Assembly: GCF_028877475.1 (NCBI RefSeq)
Contig: NZ_CP113527.1
Span: 4,333,501-4,397,500, forward strand
Source: Lysinibacillus irui
GTDB taxonomy: Bacteria; Bacillota; Bacilli; Bacillales_A; Planococcaceae
Direction of reading: 5' to 3'
DNA length: 64,000 bases
Part shown: one piece after another, positions 14,619-23,186 of the stretch
Numbering within the stretch: the first letter of the stretch is position 1
Layout of the letters: each line of letters begins with the position of its first letter
Notes under the pieces: generated by a model
Seen by the model: only the letters and a program-made list of their open reading frames with translations
Database searches by the model: none
Told to the model about the DNA's origin: nothing
Translations under genes and position numbers: made by a program

Positions 14619-16922
14619 TTGGAAAATCAAAAAGAATGGCTAGAAGAAAAGCTTTATCTTGAGGATTCTTTAAACCTCATTCATCACAAAATAAAAGAAA
14701 TACAGCTAAAAGAGAAAGGCTTCAAAGAAAATGCTGTCGCCTTAAAGAAAACGTTTTGGAATGACGTCAGGGTTAATTTAGATACGGCTGAGGATGTCGA
14801 TGAAACTTTTTTTGCCATTAAGCAACAGGTAGAGCTTTTATCTGACTCAGAGCTTGCACAACAACGTGCGATTCGAAATGTGAAGGTCTATGAACGTTTA
14901 CAACAATCACCCTATTTTGCTCGTATTGACTTTTTACAAAATGGGGAAAAAGATCCCTTAAAAATTTATATAGGTGTTGCTACATTATTGGATGAACAGG
15001 ATGAAAATATAATCATATATGACTGGCGAGCGCCTATCTCAAGTATGTATTATGATTACACACCTGGCGATGCATCCTACGAAACATTAGGTGAAGAAAT
15101 TCATGGAGAAATGTTATTAAAAAGACAATTTATTATTAAAAATGGCCAACTACAATCGATGTTTAATACAGGCCTTACAATTGGCGATGATTTATTGCTA
15201 GATATTCTTGCCCAAAATGCAAACGAGCATATTCGTAGTATCGTTGCAACGATTCAAGCTGAACAAAATAAAATTATTCGACATGTAAACTCCCGATACC
15301 TCATCGTCGAAGGTGTTGCTGGTAGTGGTAAAACTGCGGTGGCCTTACAGAGGGTCGCCTATCTATTGTATCGTTATCGCAATGAAATGACTGCCGATCA
15401 AATATTACTAATAACGCCTAATCAACTTTTCAATCAATATGTCCATACGGTCTTACCCGATTTAGGTGAAGACAATATGCAACAATTAACTTTTATAGAG
15501 TATGTGGAAAAACGATTAGGTCGTCAATTCCAATTGGAATACCCTTATGAGCAACTAGAAGATCTTTTAACAGAAAAGGATGACGCTCATTATGAAACTA
15601 AATTAAGTATTATTTCATATAAAGCGAGCCTTGATTTCAAAGATTTAATGGATCACTATGTAAGCTATTTATCGAATAAGGGCTTATTATTTAAAAATAT
15701 TGTATTTCGTGGGGAACGTATTATTACTGCACAGGAAATTTCGGAATACTTCTATTCCTTCCCTTCCTCTATATCGATACCGGATCGCCTACAATTCGTG
15801 AAAGAGTGGTTATTACAGCAACTAACGAAATTTGAAAGAGCTGAGCGTACAAAGGAATGGGTAGAAGAAGCAACTGAACTTTTAGATAAAGAAGACTACT
15901 CTAAGTCTTACAGTGAGCTTTTATATGAGGGAAGCTATACAGAAAACTCCTTCGATGATTTTGATCAAGAACGCCAAAAATTAGCGAGACAAATTGTTAA
16001 AAAACACTTTAAACCGTTACGTAATTCTGTTACCAAGTTAAAGTTTGTTCATATTTTAGGTATATATCGCCAACTCTTTGATCAAAATAGCCCTTTTTAC
16101 AAAGCTTTACAGCATCTTATGCCCGATCATTGGGAAGATATTTGCCAACACACACATACTAATTTAACAAAACGCCTTATTGCCTATGAGGACGCCGCTC
16201 CATTTTTATATTTACAGGACAAAATTGAAGGGCAACAGACAAATACGATGATCCGTCATGTTTTAATTGATGAAGCACAGGACTATTCACCATTCCAACT
16301 CACAGTATTACAGCAACTATTTCCAAAAGCTCGAATGACCATCTTAGGGGATGGACACCAAACGATTCACCCTCATACCTTTGAGAATCCTTCACTACTT
16401 GACCCTGAATTATATGGTGGGCAGGCCGAAAAAATGATTTTAACCAAAAGCTATCGTTCGACAAAGCAAATCATTTCACTCACTTCCAATATTTTAAATG
16501 ATGGTAGTGAAGTAGAGGCTTTTAACCGCAATGGTCCTGAACCTTCAATTACCATTGTGCCAAATGAATTAGAGTTAGTTGATCGAATTATCCAGAACAT
16601 CAATAATCTTTCTACCAAATTTGAAACAATTGCAGTCATTTGTAAAACTACAGCTGAATGCTCTGCTGTATACGAACAATTAAGAAACCAAATAGATATT
16701 CAACTCATTACTCACAGCACTAAGCAATTTAAAAAGGGTATTTTATTACTTCCAGCGTATATGGCGAAAGGAATTGAGTTTGACGCTGTCATTATCTATA
16801 ATGCGTCTGCCGCTAATTATTCAAGAGAAAGTGAACGGTACTATTTCTATACAGCCTGTACGAGAGCTATGCATGAGTTGTTCATCTATTCCATTAATAA
16901 AGTAACTTCTTTCCTTCAATAA
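14619..16922 (+). CDS. helD: RNA polymerase recycling motor HelD
   Basis: A 767-residue UvrD-like ATPase of the HelD family, which removes stalled RNA polymerase from DNA and recycles it. An N-terminal antiparallel coiled coil (about 1-70), which reaches into the secondary channel in Bacillus HelD, precedes the helicase domains. Motif I is EGVAGSGKTAVALQRVAYLL, motif II is LIDEAQDYSPFQL, with GDGHQTIHP, LTKSYRSTKQI and FYTACTRAMHELFIYS later. Length matches B. subtilis HelD (774). The only start is TTG, since a stop lies just upstream; GGAGAGG lies about 14 nt before it, a long spacing. It is monocistronic. Confidence 0.92.
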   Translation: MENQKEWLEEKLYLEDSLNLIHHKIKEIQLKEKGFKENAVALKKTFWNDVRVNLDTAEDVDETFFAIKQQVELLSDSELAQQRAIRNVKVYERLQQSPYFARIDFLQNGEKDPLKIYIGVATLLDEQDENIIIYDWRAPISSMYYDYTPGDASYETLGEEIHGEMLLKRQFIIKNGQLQSMFNTGLTIGDDLLLDILAQNANEHIRSIVATIQAEQNKIIRHVNSRYLIVEGVAGSGKTAVALQRVAYLLYRYRNEMTADQILLITPNQLFNQYVHTVLPDLGEDNMQQLTFIEYVEKRLGRQFQLEYPYEQLEDLLTEKDDAHYETKLSIISYKASLDFKDLMDHYVSYLSNKGLLFKNIVFRGERIITAQEISEYFYSFPSSISIPDRLQFVKEWLLQQLTKFERAERTKEWVEEATELLDKEDYSKSYSELLYEGSYTENSFDDFDQERQKLARQIVKKHFKPLRNSVTKLKFVHILGIYRQLFDQNSPFYKALQHLMPDHWEDICQHTHTNLTKRLIAYEDAAPFLYLQDKIEGQQTNTMIRHVLIDEAQDYSPFQLTVLQQLFPKARMTILGDGHQTIHPHTFENPSLLDPELYGGQAEKMILTKSYRSTKQIISLTSNILNDGSEVEAFNRNGPEPSITIVPNELELVDRIIQNINNLSTKFETIAVICKTTAECSAVYEQLRNQIDIQLITHSTKQFKKGILLLPAYMAKGIEFDAVIIYNASAANYSRESERYYFYTACTRAMHELFIYSINKVTSFLQ

Positions 16923-16928
16923 CAGGTT

Positions 16929-16968
16929 ACAGGAGATTCTGCATTTTACAGACTCTCCTGTTTATTTT
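16929..16968 (+). terminator. Terminator after helD
   Basis: The arms ACAGGAGA-TCTG and CAGA-TCTCCTGT (16929-16941, 16949-16961) with one internal mismatch are followed by TTTATTTTAT. Confidence 0.8.
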
Positions 16969-17722
16969 ATATATAGAACGTATAGTCTTCTGGAATGACA
17001 CGTTTTAAAAATTTCTTTGTGCGCTCCTCTTTTGGGCTTACGAATATATTATGGGGACTACCCTCTTCAACAACAACGCCTCCATCCATGAAAATCACGC
17101 GATTGGCGACATCTTTGGCAAAGCCCATTTCATGTGTGACCACAAGCATTGTAGTACCCTCAGCCGCAATATTTTTCATGACTTGCAATACTTCTCCTAC
17201 TAATTCGGGATCAAGTGCAGATGTTGGCTCATCAAATAAAATAATATCAGGATTCAATGCTACTGCTCGTGCAATGCCTACACGCTGTTGCTGACCGCCA
17301 GATAACTGACTAGGATAGGCGTTGTATTTTTCAGATAAGCCTACTTTGTCTAGTGCCTTTTTGCCAATTTCCACAGCCTGAGCCTTCGGGATCTTACGTC
17401 CAACGATTAACCCTTCGGTAACATTTTCTAATGCCGTTTTATTTGTGAACAGATTATAATTTTGGAAGACAAATGCGACGCGCTGACGAATTGCATGTAC
17501 GTCTTTTTTCTTTACATGTTGAAAATCAACTTCGATATCTCCAAATGTCGCATAGCCTTGATCTGCCTTTTCTAAAAAATTGATGCAGCGTAATAATGTT
17601 GTTTTCCCTGAGCCACTAGGACCTAAAATAACAACAACATCCCCTTTATCAATAGCTAAATCAACACCTTTTAAAATTTCATTGCCACCAAATGACTTAT
17701 GAATATTTTTAATTTCTAACAT
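16967..17722 (-). CDS. Polar amino acid (cystine-type) ABC transporter ATP-binding protein
   Basis: A 251-residue ABC ATPase that powers import by the two permeases encoded upstream. Walker [11 protein letters not shown]-loop FQNYNLF, signature [14 protein letters not shown], Walker [13 protein letters not shown] and the switch His in VVTHEMGF are all intact. It belongs to the GlnQ/HisP/TcyN group and is the last gene of a five-gene minus-strand operon. The nearest Bacillus analogue by gene order is tcyN of the sulfur-regulated ytmI operon, so cystine or another organosulfur compound is the likely cargo. Confidence 0.92.
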   Translation of the reverse strand: MLEIKNIHKSFGGNEILKGVDLAIDKGDVVVILGPSGSGKTTLLRCINFLEKADQGYATFGDIEVDFQHVKKKDVHAIRQRVAFVFQNYNLFTNKTALENVTEGLIVGRKIPKAQAVEIGKKALDKVGLSEKYNAYPSQLSGGQQQRVGIARAVALNPDIILFDEPTSALDPELVGEVLQVMKNIAAEGTTMLVVTHEMGFAKDVANRVIFMDGGVVVEEGSPHNIFVSPKEERTKKFLKRVIPEDYTFYI

Positions 17723-17735
17723 AATTATTCACCCC

Positions 17736-18437
17736 TTAGGCATGTGCCGCTTTGTATTTGCTTAAATACTTTTCATAGCGCTTAAACAAGTATTCGACTG
17801 TACTACATAAAATTAAGTACACGATAAAGATATCCAAATAGGCTTCTACGTAATTATAGCCAACGTTTGCTGCCACTTTTGCCTTCAATGTAATTTCAGG
17901 AAGGGACATTGCGTAGCCTAGGGAGGTAGCCTTAATAAGATTAACGGTAGCTGTGCAAATATTCGGCAATGCAACTACTAAAGCTTGCGGAATGATGATT
18001 CGAGTATATGCTTGGAATGTTGTTAAACCTACTGAATGCGCTGCCTCTAATTGCCCTTTTTCAATTGTACTTAATGCAGAACGAAATACCTCTATTAAAA
18101 TTGCCGTTGAACTGAACGCGAAAACAATAAATGCATACCAAATTGGATTGATTTTATAAATATCATATTCTATATGATACTTTTCAAAAATAACTTTTAA
18201 CATTAACGGGATACTACTATATATAATAAAGATTTGTATAATGATCGGCGTCCCTCGTACGAAAGAAACATAAATTTTCGCTAGATGGTGGATAACTGGA
18301 ATTTTATTAATCCTCGTAAGTGCCAGTAAAAAACCAAGTGGTAGAGCTATCAACAAAGCAACAACTGTCACAAGGAGAGCGATAGGAACACCAGATAATG
18401 CAACAAAAAATGTTTCAAGTAAAAATTGATAATTCAC
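17736..18437 (-). CDS. Amino acid ABC transporter permease (TcyM/TcyL-like)
   Basis: A 233-residue polar amino acid permease with about five membrane helices. The EAA loop that docks on the ATPase is visible as QLEAAHSVGLTTFQAYTRIIIPQALVVALP. It starts at GTG with AAGGAGG 7 nt upstream, 12 nt after the preceding permease gene, and 13 nt before the ATPase. With the other permease it should form a heterodimeric channel. Confidence 0.9.
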   Translation of the reverse strand: MNYQFLLETFFVALSGVPIALLVTVVALLIALPLGFLLALTRINKIPVIHHLAKIYVSFVRGTPIIIQIFIIYSSIPLMLKVIFEKYHIEYDIYKINPIWYAFIVFAFSSTAILIEVFRSALSTIEKGQLEAAHSVGLTTFQAYTRIIIPQALVVALPNICTATVNLIKATSLGYAMSLPEITLKAKVAANVGYNYVEAYLDIFIVYLILCSTVEYLFKRYEKYLSKYKAAHA

Positions 18438-18449
18438 AGTTATGCCTCC

Positions 18450-19157
18450 TTACGTTGTTTCTAAGGTCTTCTTACCCTTGCCAAATACCTTTTCTAATAT
18501 AGCAAATATTTTTTCTATAATAATTGATAACACCCAATAAATAATGGCTAATGCAATATAAATTTCTAATGCATGTGCATTGATATTACTTGCGATAATT
18601 AAATTTGCCTTACCGACAATATCAATTAAACCAATTGTATAAGCTAGTGCACCTTCCTGTAATAAAGCGATCATGCCATTCCCAAAGTTCGGCAGAGCAA
18701 CTACAAGTGCCTGCGGGAAAATGATTCGACGGTAGGCCTGGAATGGTGTTAGCCCAACACTAACAGCTGCTTCAAACTGTCCTTTGGGAATTGCTAAATA
18801 AGCGGATCGTATTACCTCAGACATAATTGCTGCAAACTGCAGGGTGAAAGTTACGACTACGAAAATAGCCGTCTCAATTGAATGGAGATTGAGACCGACA
18901 TTTTCAGCTAATGCTGGGACACCATAATAAACAAGAAATAATAAAACAATAGAGGGCGTACAACGCATAATTGTTGTATACAAGTTTGCGATTTTTTGTA
19001 ACCATTTCAAGGAAGATAGTTTAGCTGCCGCTAACAATAAGCCAAACAGTGTACCTAAAATAATAGAGGACCCTGCAACTAGGAACGTAATTTTTAAAAA
19101 GGGTACTAACACAGGGATTGCGTTCCAAATATATGTTGCGTCAAAATATTTATCCAT
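18450..19157 (-). CDS. Amino acid ABC transporter permease (TcyL/TcyM-like)
   Basis: A 235-residue permease of the HisM/GlnP family with about five membrane helices and the EAA-loop sequence QFEAAVSVGLTPFQAYRRIIFPQALVVALP, nearly identical to that of its partner, indicating an old duplication. It follows the binding-protein gene after 83 nt that contain a stem-loop (19187-19219). Confidence 0.9.
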   Translation of the reverse strand: MDKYFDATYIWNAIPVLVPFLKITFLVAGSSIILGTLFGLLLAAAKLSSLKWLQKIANLYTTIMRCTPSIVLLFLVYYGVPALAENVGLNLHSIETAIFVVVTFTLQFAAIMSEVIRSAYLAIPKGQFEAAVSVGLTPFQAYRRIIFPQALVVALPNFGNGMIALLQEGALAYTIGLIDIVGKANLIIASNINAHALEIYIALAIIYWVLSIIIEKIFAILEKVFGKGKKTLETT

Positions 19158-19186
19158 TTCCTCACCAACTTTTGTTTTTATGAATA

Positions 19187-19219
19187 AAGACTGCTGAGTG
19201 TCACTGACTCAACAGCCTT
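19187..19219 (-). other. Stem-loop between binding-protein and permease genes
   Basis: The 13-base arms 19187-19199 and 19207-19219 pair at 11 positions plus wobbles, with a 7-nt loop, and only a short U-rich tail (CTTTATTC). Such intercistronic hairpins commonly protect the upstream binding-protein mRNA or partly stop transcription, so that more binding protein than permease is made. Confidence 0.55.
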
Positions 19220-19240
19220 ATAAATTCGTTATTTTTTCAA

Positions 19241-20104
19241 CTAACGATTAACATTTTCTAATACTTCAAATAAATCACGGCCATAGAACTTAGTGCTTAA
19301 TTCATTTGTTTTCTTTTGTTCCTTAATTTGTGCTATCGCTTTATCATAAGCATCAGCGAATTCTTGTTCCTTTTTATTGAACAATGGCCATGTTTTAATG
19401 ACAGCAAATTCGTTATAAACAACCTCATCTTTTAAGTTATAATAAGGGCCATCTTCGGCAAGAACCTGTTGTTTAAATGGTCCCTCAATCATGACACCAC
19501 CATCAACACGGCCTTCATTTACCCACTGCACAACATCAACTGTAAATGCATCGCCAGCCTCAAGCTTAACTTTATTATCAGGGTTTGCCGTATTGTATTC
19601 ATCAATAATTGTATATTGAGCGTTATTAGCAGCAATCGGTGCTAACGAATAGCCCTTTTTCGCAAAATCAGCTAATGTTTTCACACCTTCATCCTCTTTA
19701 CGTAAAACTAGACCTGCACTACTTAACCCTAAAAACTCCTTCGGGAAAATAAATTTCTCTGTTCGCTCTTGCGTAAAGAAGGCATTTTTCACCCCTACTT
19801 GATATTTCCCTTGCTCTACACCAATTAATAAATCATCACTCGTTGTGCCTACATATTCGAATTGATAGTCCGGCAATAATTCATCTACTAATTTCATTAC
19901 TTCTACATCATAACCTGTAGGATTCCCATTATCGTCAATATAACTAATCGGCTTTGATGCTTGATCATAGGCAACCTTAACCGTACGAACCTTATCACCA
20001 TCGCCTGAATCCTTTTCAGCTGATTCTCCAGAATTACAAGCTGTTAAAAGTGCTATAGAAGCCAAACCAACCGCAGCAAGTTGAAAAATTTTATTTTTCT
20101 TCAT
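19241..20104 (-). CDS. Polar amino acid ABC transporter substrate-binding lipoprotein
   Basis: A 287-residue extracellular solute-binding protein (family 3). The signal peptide ends in lipobox LTAC (Cys23), followed by an acidic linker and the binding fold (VRTVKVAYDQASKPISYIDD, NPTGYDVEVMKLVDELLPDY, GVKNAFFTQERTEKFIFP). The SBP_bac_3 ligand-contact region is present (GYDVEVM and FTQERTEK). Start ATG has AAGGAG. It lies between the SfnB-like gene and the permeases. Cargo is probably cystine or a sulfur-containing amino acid, by gene-order analogy with TcyJ/TcyK. Confidence 0.9.
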   Translation of the reverse strand: MKKNKIFQLAAVGLASIALLTACNSGESAEKDSGDGDKVRTVKVAYDQASKPISYIDDNGNPTGYDVEVMKLVDELLPDYQFEYVGTTSDDLLIGVEQGKYQVGVKNAFFTQERTEKFIFPKEFLGLSSAGLVLRKEDEGVKTLADFAKKGYSLAPIAANNAQYTIIDEYNTANPDNKVKLEAGDAFTVDVVQWVNEGRVDGGVMIEGPFKQQVLAEDGPYYNLKDEVVYNEFAVIKTWPLFNKKEQEFADAYDKAIAQIKEQKKTNELSTKFYGRDLFEVLENVNR

Positions 20105-20139
20105 ATGTCATTTCTCCTTATTCCTCATGTAAATTTTCA

Positions 20140-21306
20140 TTAACTTTCAGATAGCTTCTTTTGTTCGATTGCAGCAGTCGCTAATTTAATAATCGTCATA
20201 TCATCCATTGGCGGATTATGAAGTCCTGCACGAACGTTGCGATAGTAGCGTTGTAATGGATTTGTCAGCTGTAAGCTTTTTGCTCCAACTACCCGCATTG
20301 CCTTATCCACTATTTCAATAGCCAGATTTGTAACTGTATGTTTAGCCACAGCCATTTCATTTGTGATAAGTCCGCGTCTAGCTGGATCATCGTAGGCTTC
20401 AGCCACCCCATACAGGACAAAGCGTGCTTGATGGAGCTTTAATTCAATATCTCCTAAAAGCTGTTGTACATTTGGTAACGTACTAATCGGAGCATTCAAG
20501 CTATTGGGCTGATGATGATTAGCAAAATGAATGGCATAATCACGGGCAGCTTGTGCAATACCTAAATAGGTAGCTGGAATATGGAGTATCCAGCCGTTTA
20601 TCTTACCGCCACTAGGATGACTTGGTAACTCAACTAAATGCTCCTTTGCTACAACGACATCTTTTAACACAAGATCATGGCTACTTGTGCCTCGCATTGC
20701 AGACATTTCCCAATTTTCTTCAATGGATAACCCTTTCGAATCTTTATGAATGAGGAAAAACCCAATTTGCTGCTTTTCTTCAATCCAAGCTGAAGTTAGA
20801 AAATAATCGAGTACTGGAGATGCAGTCGTAAAGATCTTGCGTCCATTTAATAGCCAGCCATCTTTTGTAGAAACAGCGGTTGTTCCAGGTCGACCACCAC
20901 GCGTTGGACTTCCCGTTGCTGCCTCACTAACAGCTCTATTAATGATGGCACCTCCCTTTATTTCTTCAGCAAACGCTGTTAATAAATTCTCAGTCCATAA
21001 CTTCGTTTCATATATTTCACCGACAACGCCTAATGTCCACCCAAGGGATAGAGATGCGTTCTCGTCATAGCTTGCTAACGTTTCTTGCACAAGCACCATA
21101 TCATAGACTGATAGACCTTCTCCGCCATATTGCTTCGGTAAAGTAAGCTGCGGGTAGCCCATTTGCAAAAGTAATCGATACGCCTCGAAAGGGAAACGAG
21201 ATTGTTCATCCACCTCAACAGCCTTGGACTTGATCGGCTCTGCAATAGCTGCGAGTTGCCCTAACCAAAATCGTTGTCGCTCTGTTTTTACAAATAAATT
21301 TTTCAA
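20140..21306 (-). CDS. Acyl-CoA dehydrogenase-family flavoprotein (SfnB/DszC-like sulfur acquisition oxidoreductase)
   Basis: A 388-residue protein with the three-part acyl-CoA dehydrogenase fold: helical N-domain with LTLPKQYGGEGLSVYDMVLV, middle beta-domain (GWLLNGRKIFTTASPVLDYFLTSAW, shortened here in description) and C-terminal helices with VAKHTVTNLAIEIVDKAMRV and RYYRNVRAGLHNPPMDD. The last motif resembles the DszC/SfnB branch, which are flavin-dependent monooxygenases that use reduced FMN to attack organosulfur compounds, not true dehydrogenases. A TTG start at 21306 is chosen because AAGGAG lies 6 nt upstream; the frame is open further to 21336. Its place at the head of a cystine-type transporter operon supports a role in sulfur scavenging. 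Confidence 0.8.
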   Translation of the reverse strand: MKNLFVKTERQRFWLGQLAAIAEPIKSKAVEVDEQSRFPFEAYRLLLQMGYPQLTLPKQYGGEGLSVYDMVLVQETLASYDENASLSLGWTLGVVGEIYETKLWTENLLTAFAEEIKGGAIINRAVSEAATGSPTRGGRPGTTAVSTKDGWLLNGRKIFTTASPVLDYFLTSAWIEEKQQIGFFLIHKDSKGLSIEENWEMSAMRGTSSHDLVLKDVVVAKEHLVELPSHPSGGKINGWILHIPATYLGIAQAARDYAIHFANHHQPNSLNAPISTLPNVQQLLGDIELKLHQARFVLYGVAEAYDDPARRGLITNEMAVAKHTVTNLAIEIVDKAMRVVGAKSLQLTNPLQRYYRNVRAGLHNPPMDDMTIIKLATAAIEQKKLSES

Positions 21307-21332
21307 GTAGATCTCCTTCTTCCCACAATATA

Positions 21333-21455
21333 TCAATTACACCTCGGCATATTTGTATCTAGTTTTTTTTGGGCTTGCTCGAAAAGCTCCCCTTCAAAAT
21401 CCGATACTTCCGAAGGGTTTATCTTGATTGAGCACCCAGTGAAATGAAAAATCAT
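21333..21455 (-). CDS. Possible 40-residue small protein upstream of the sulfur operon
   Basis: An open frame of 40 codons starting at ATG 21455, with GAGGAAG very close to the start (spacing short), and ending just before the SfnB-like gene. The predicted peptide begins MIFHFTGCSIKINPSEV and has an acidic-amphipathic C-terminal half (SDFEGELFEQAQKKLD). Composition is coding-like, but I recognise no family. It may be a small protein, a leader peptide or a gene remnant. Confidence 0.3.
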   Translation of the reverse strand: MIFHFTGCSIKINPSEVSDFEGELFEQAQKKLDTNMPRCN

Positions 21456-21526
21456 CTTCCTCTATAGAGGAGGAGTATTCCGTTCAATTAATATAAATCA
21501 TATAAATTTACTAAGAATTATTAGTG

Positions 21527-21560
21527 AAAAAAAATCTCTACCTACTTATTGTAGGGAGAT
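21527..21560 (-). terminator. Terminator in the leader of the sulfur operon
   Basis: A hairpin (ATCTC-CCTAC paired with GTAGG-GAGAT, two-base bulge) is followed by eight T on the minus strand. It lies about 40 nt downstream of a strong promoter in the same direction and upstream of the operon, so it acts as an attenuator or ends a short RNA. Confidence 0.75.
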
Positions 21561-21597
21561 GCTATTAGGTACTGAATTTTCAGATTCGTTGACACTT

Positions 21598-21626
21598 ATA
21601 ATACTTTTCACATTTAAAAATGTCAA
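21598..21626 (-). promoter_or_regulatory. Strong sigma-A promoter upstream of the sulfur operon
   Basis: On the minus strand TTGACA (21621-21626) and TATTAT (21598-21603) have the optimal 17-bp spacer. The start would be about 21591. I looked for S-box and T-box landmarks in the leader and saw none. Confidence 0.8.
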
Positions 21627-21748
21627 TGGGTAATATACAAGTTTTTTTGTTAGTTTAATATGAATTAAAATGATTCAACTTTACCCTTTGATTTATGCAC
21701 CAAGCTTTGTTTACAACATATGCTAAGACTAATGAAAGAGGTGTATAC

Positions 21749-22495
21749 ATGACGAACAACTTCACTTCGCCACAAAATGGTGGCACCTTATCCTATTTCG
21801 CTCCACAAGTAATTCAAACTAAGTTTGGTGATATTAATGGTGATGGCTTTTTTGAAACCATTTTTTTAATGGGCACTAAACAGCCTGATAGTCCCTTATG
21901 GAAAGATATAACACTCGCTATTTTTTATGGTCAAACAAGACAAATGGAACATATTCCACTGAAACAAAATATAGGCTATAACCCAACCCTTTTCTTAGGC
22001 GATTTTACTGGTAATCATATTGAGGATATTTTTGTAATCTCCGATACAGGAGGTAGTGGAGGTATAATTAATGGCGAGATATTTGCCTCGATCAACAACC
22101 AAATACTTTCTATTTTTGATGCAGAGTCTTTCAATAACAAACTAAAATATAGTGTCCGTTATGTTGATCACTACAAGGCTGATGTTCAAAGTTCGAATCC
22201 TGCTAAACGATACACCATCGATTTACAGTATAAGGGTACAGACTACTTAGCAGAAATCTATAATCCAGATGGCACTTTAAAGCAACCAATTGAAGGCTGG
22301 GTAGACCCTTTTAGTGGACTATATCCCGTTGATTATGATCGAGATGGGACATATGAAATTTTAGGATATCAAGAAATTGCCGGTAGATATCATGCTGACG
22401 GATTAGGTTATGTAGAAAATATTTTAAAATGGAATGGTCGTGAATTTATAATAGACCGACAAACAGTATCTATTTTTGGAGAGGATTTATCATAG
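21749..22495 (+). CDS. FG-GAP/VCBS-repeat-like hypothetical protein
   Basis: A 248-residue protein with no signal peptide. Three Asp-rich segments resemble FG-GAP beta-propeller calcium loops: FGDINGDGFFETIFLMG (about 29-45), LGDFTGNHIEDIFVISDTGG and DYDRDGTYEILGYQEIAG. Such loops (DxNxDGxxD) bind calcium in integrin-like blades. The protein is short for a full propeller. The ATG at 21749 is preferred because AGAGG lies 7 nt upstream. Function is unknown; similar proteins occur in spore-forming Bacilli. Confidence 0.65.
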   Translation: MTNNFTSPQNGGTLSYFAPQVIQTKFGDINGDGFFETIFLMGTKQPDSPLWKDITLAIFYGQTRQMEHIPLKQNIGYNPTLFLGDFTGNHIEDIFVISDTGGSGGIINGEIFASINNQILSIFDAESFNNKLKYSVRYVDHYKADVQSSNPAKRYTIDLQYKGTDYLAEIYNPDGTLKQPIEGWVDPFSGLYPVDYDRDGTYEILGYQEIAGRYHADGLGYVENILKWNGREFIIDRQTVSIFGEDLS

Positions 22496-22516
22496 AGACT
22501 ATCTCTATTAAATAAG

Positions 22517-22575
22517 ATAAAAAAGTAAATCTGCTCGTTTTAATGCAATAATCTAACAAAAACGAGCAGATATTG
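22517..22575 (-). terminator. Terminator between the FG-GAP-like and VOC genes
   Basis: ATCTGCTCGTTTT and its complement AAAACGAGCAGAT form a 13-bp stem with a 17-nt loop; a U-rich tract (TTTACTTTTTTAT) follows on the minus strand. Confidence 0.75.
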
Positions 22576-22579
22576 GTAT

Positions 22580-22960
22580 TTATACTTGTTTTTCAACTAA
22601 AGCAAAATAGTTATTTTCAGGGTCTGCAAAATTAAAAACTCTACCCATTGGCATCATTACTAGATCCCCTACCTTAATGCCCTTTGCTTGAAAGTCTTGG
22701 TACATTTCTTCAATTTTATCGGCGTAAAACATAATGGAAGGTGTTCCTAAATTTAGTTCTGGCTGCATTTTAGCGATAATTTCTTTATTGTGCAATACAA
22801 AGGATGTTTGAGCTTCCTTCGTTGGGGCAATTTCTATCCAGCGCATCCCAGCTTCTTCCTGTTCAGCAACGACAACAAATCCTACTTTTTCAGTCCAAAA
22901 CTTTACCGCTACATCTTGATCATTAACATAGAGCATTACCTGTCCAATTTGATGAATCAT
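22580..22960 (-). CDS. VOC/glyoxalase-fold protein
   Basis: A 126-residue vicinal-oxygen-chelate protein with two beta-alpha-beta-beta-beta modules. The N-terminal IGQVMLYVNDQDVAVKFWTEKVGFVV and C-terminal GRVFNFADPENNYFALVEK are typical of the glyoxalase/bleomycin-resistance superfamily; His3 and Glu near the C-terminus could be metal ligands. The ATG at 22960 has GGAGG at 6 nt, preferred over an in-frame ATG at 22999. Substrate cannot be predicted. Confidence 0.8.
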   Translation of the reverse strand: MIHQIGQVMLYVNDQDVAVKFWTEKVGFVVVAEQEEAGMRWIEIAPTKEAQTSFVLHNKEIIAKMQPELNLGTPSIMFYADKIEEMYQDFQAKGIKVGDLVMMPMGRVFNFADPENNYFALVEKQV

Positions 22961-23186
22961 GATATTCCTCCCTCCTCTTTTGAGATTAGTATACATCAAT
23001 CTTGACCTTTATATAGCTTCTAACAATATTTAATTTTGAGAAATTTCGAATAATTGATAGTCATATATATTACTCACAAATAATTAATCTAAAGTACTTA
23101 ACTTTTCTTTTTTTTCTGATAGAATGAGAATTATTTACCTTCTAGGGAAAAGTATAGAACAAAAAAATTATGTGAGGATAATACAA

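Noticed and set aside
21307-21600. Possible S-box (SAM) or T-box riboswitch before the sulfur operon
   Set aside because: The landmark sequences (GA-rich K-turn segment of S-box, GGGTGGnACCGCG of T-box) are absent, and the promoter-to-terminator distance is too short.
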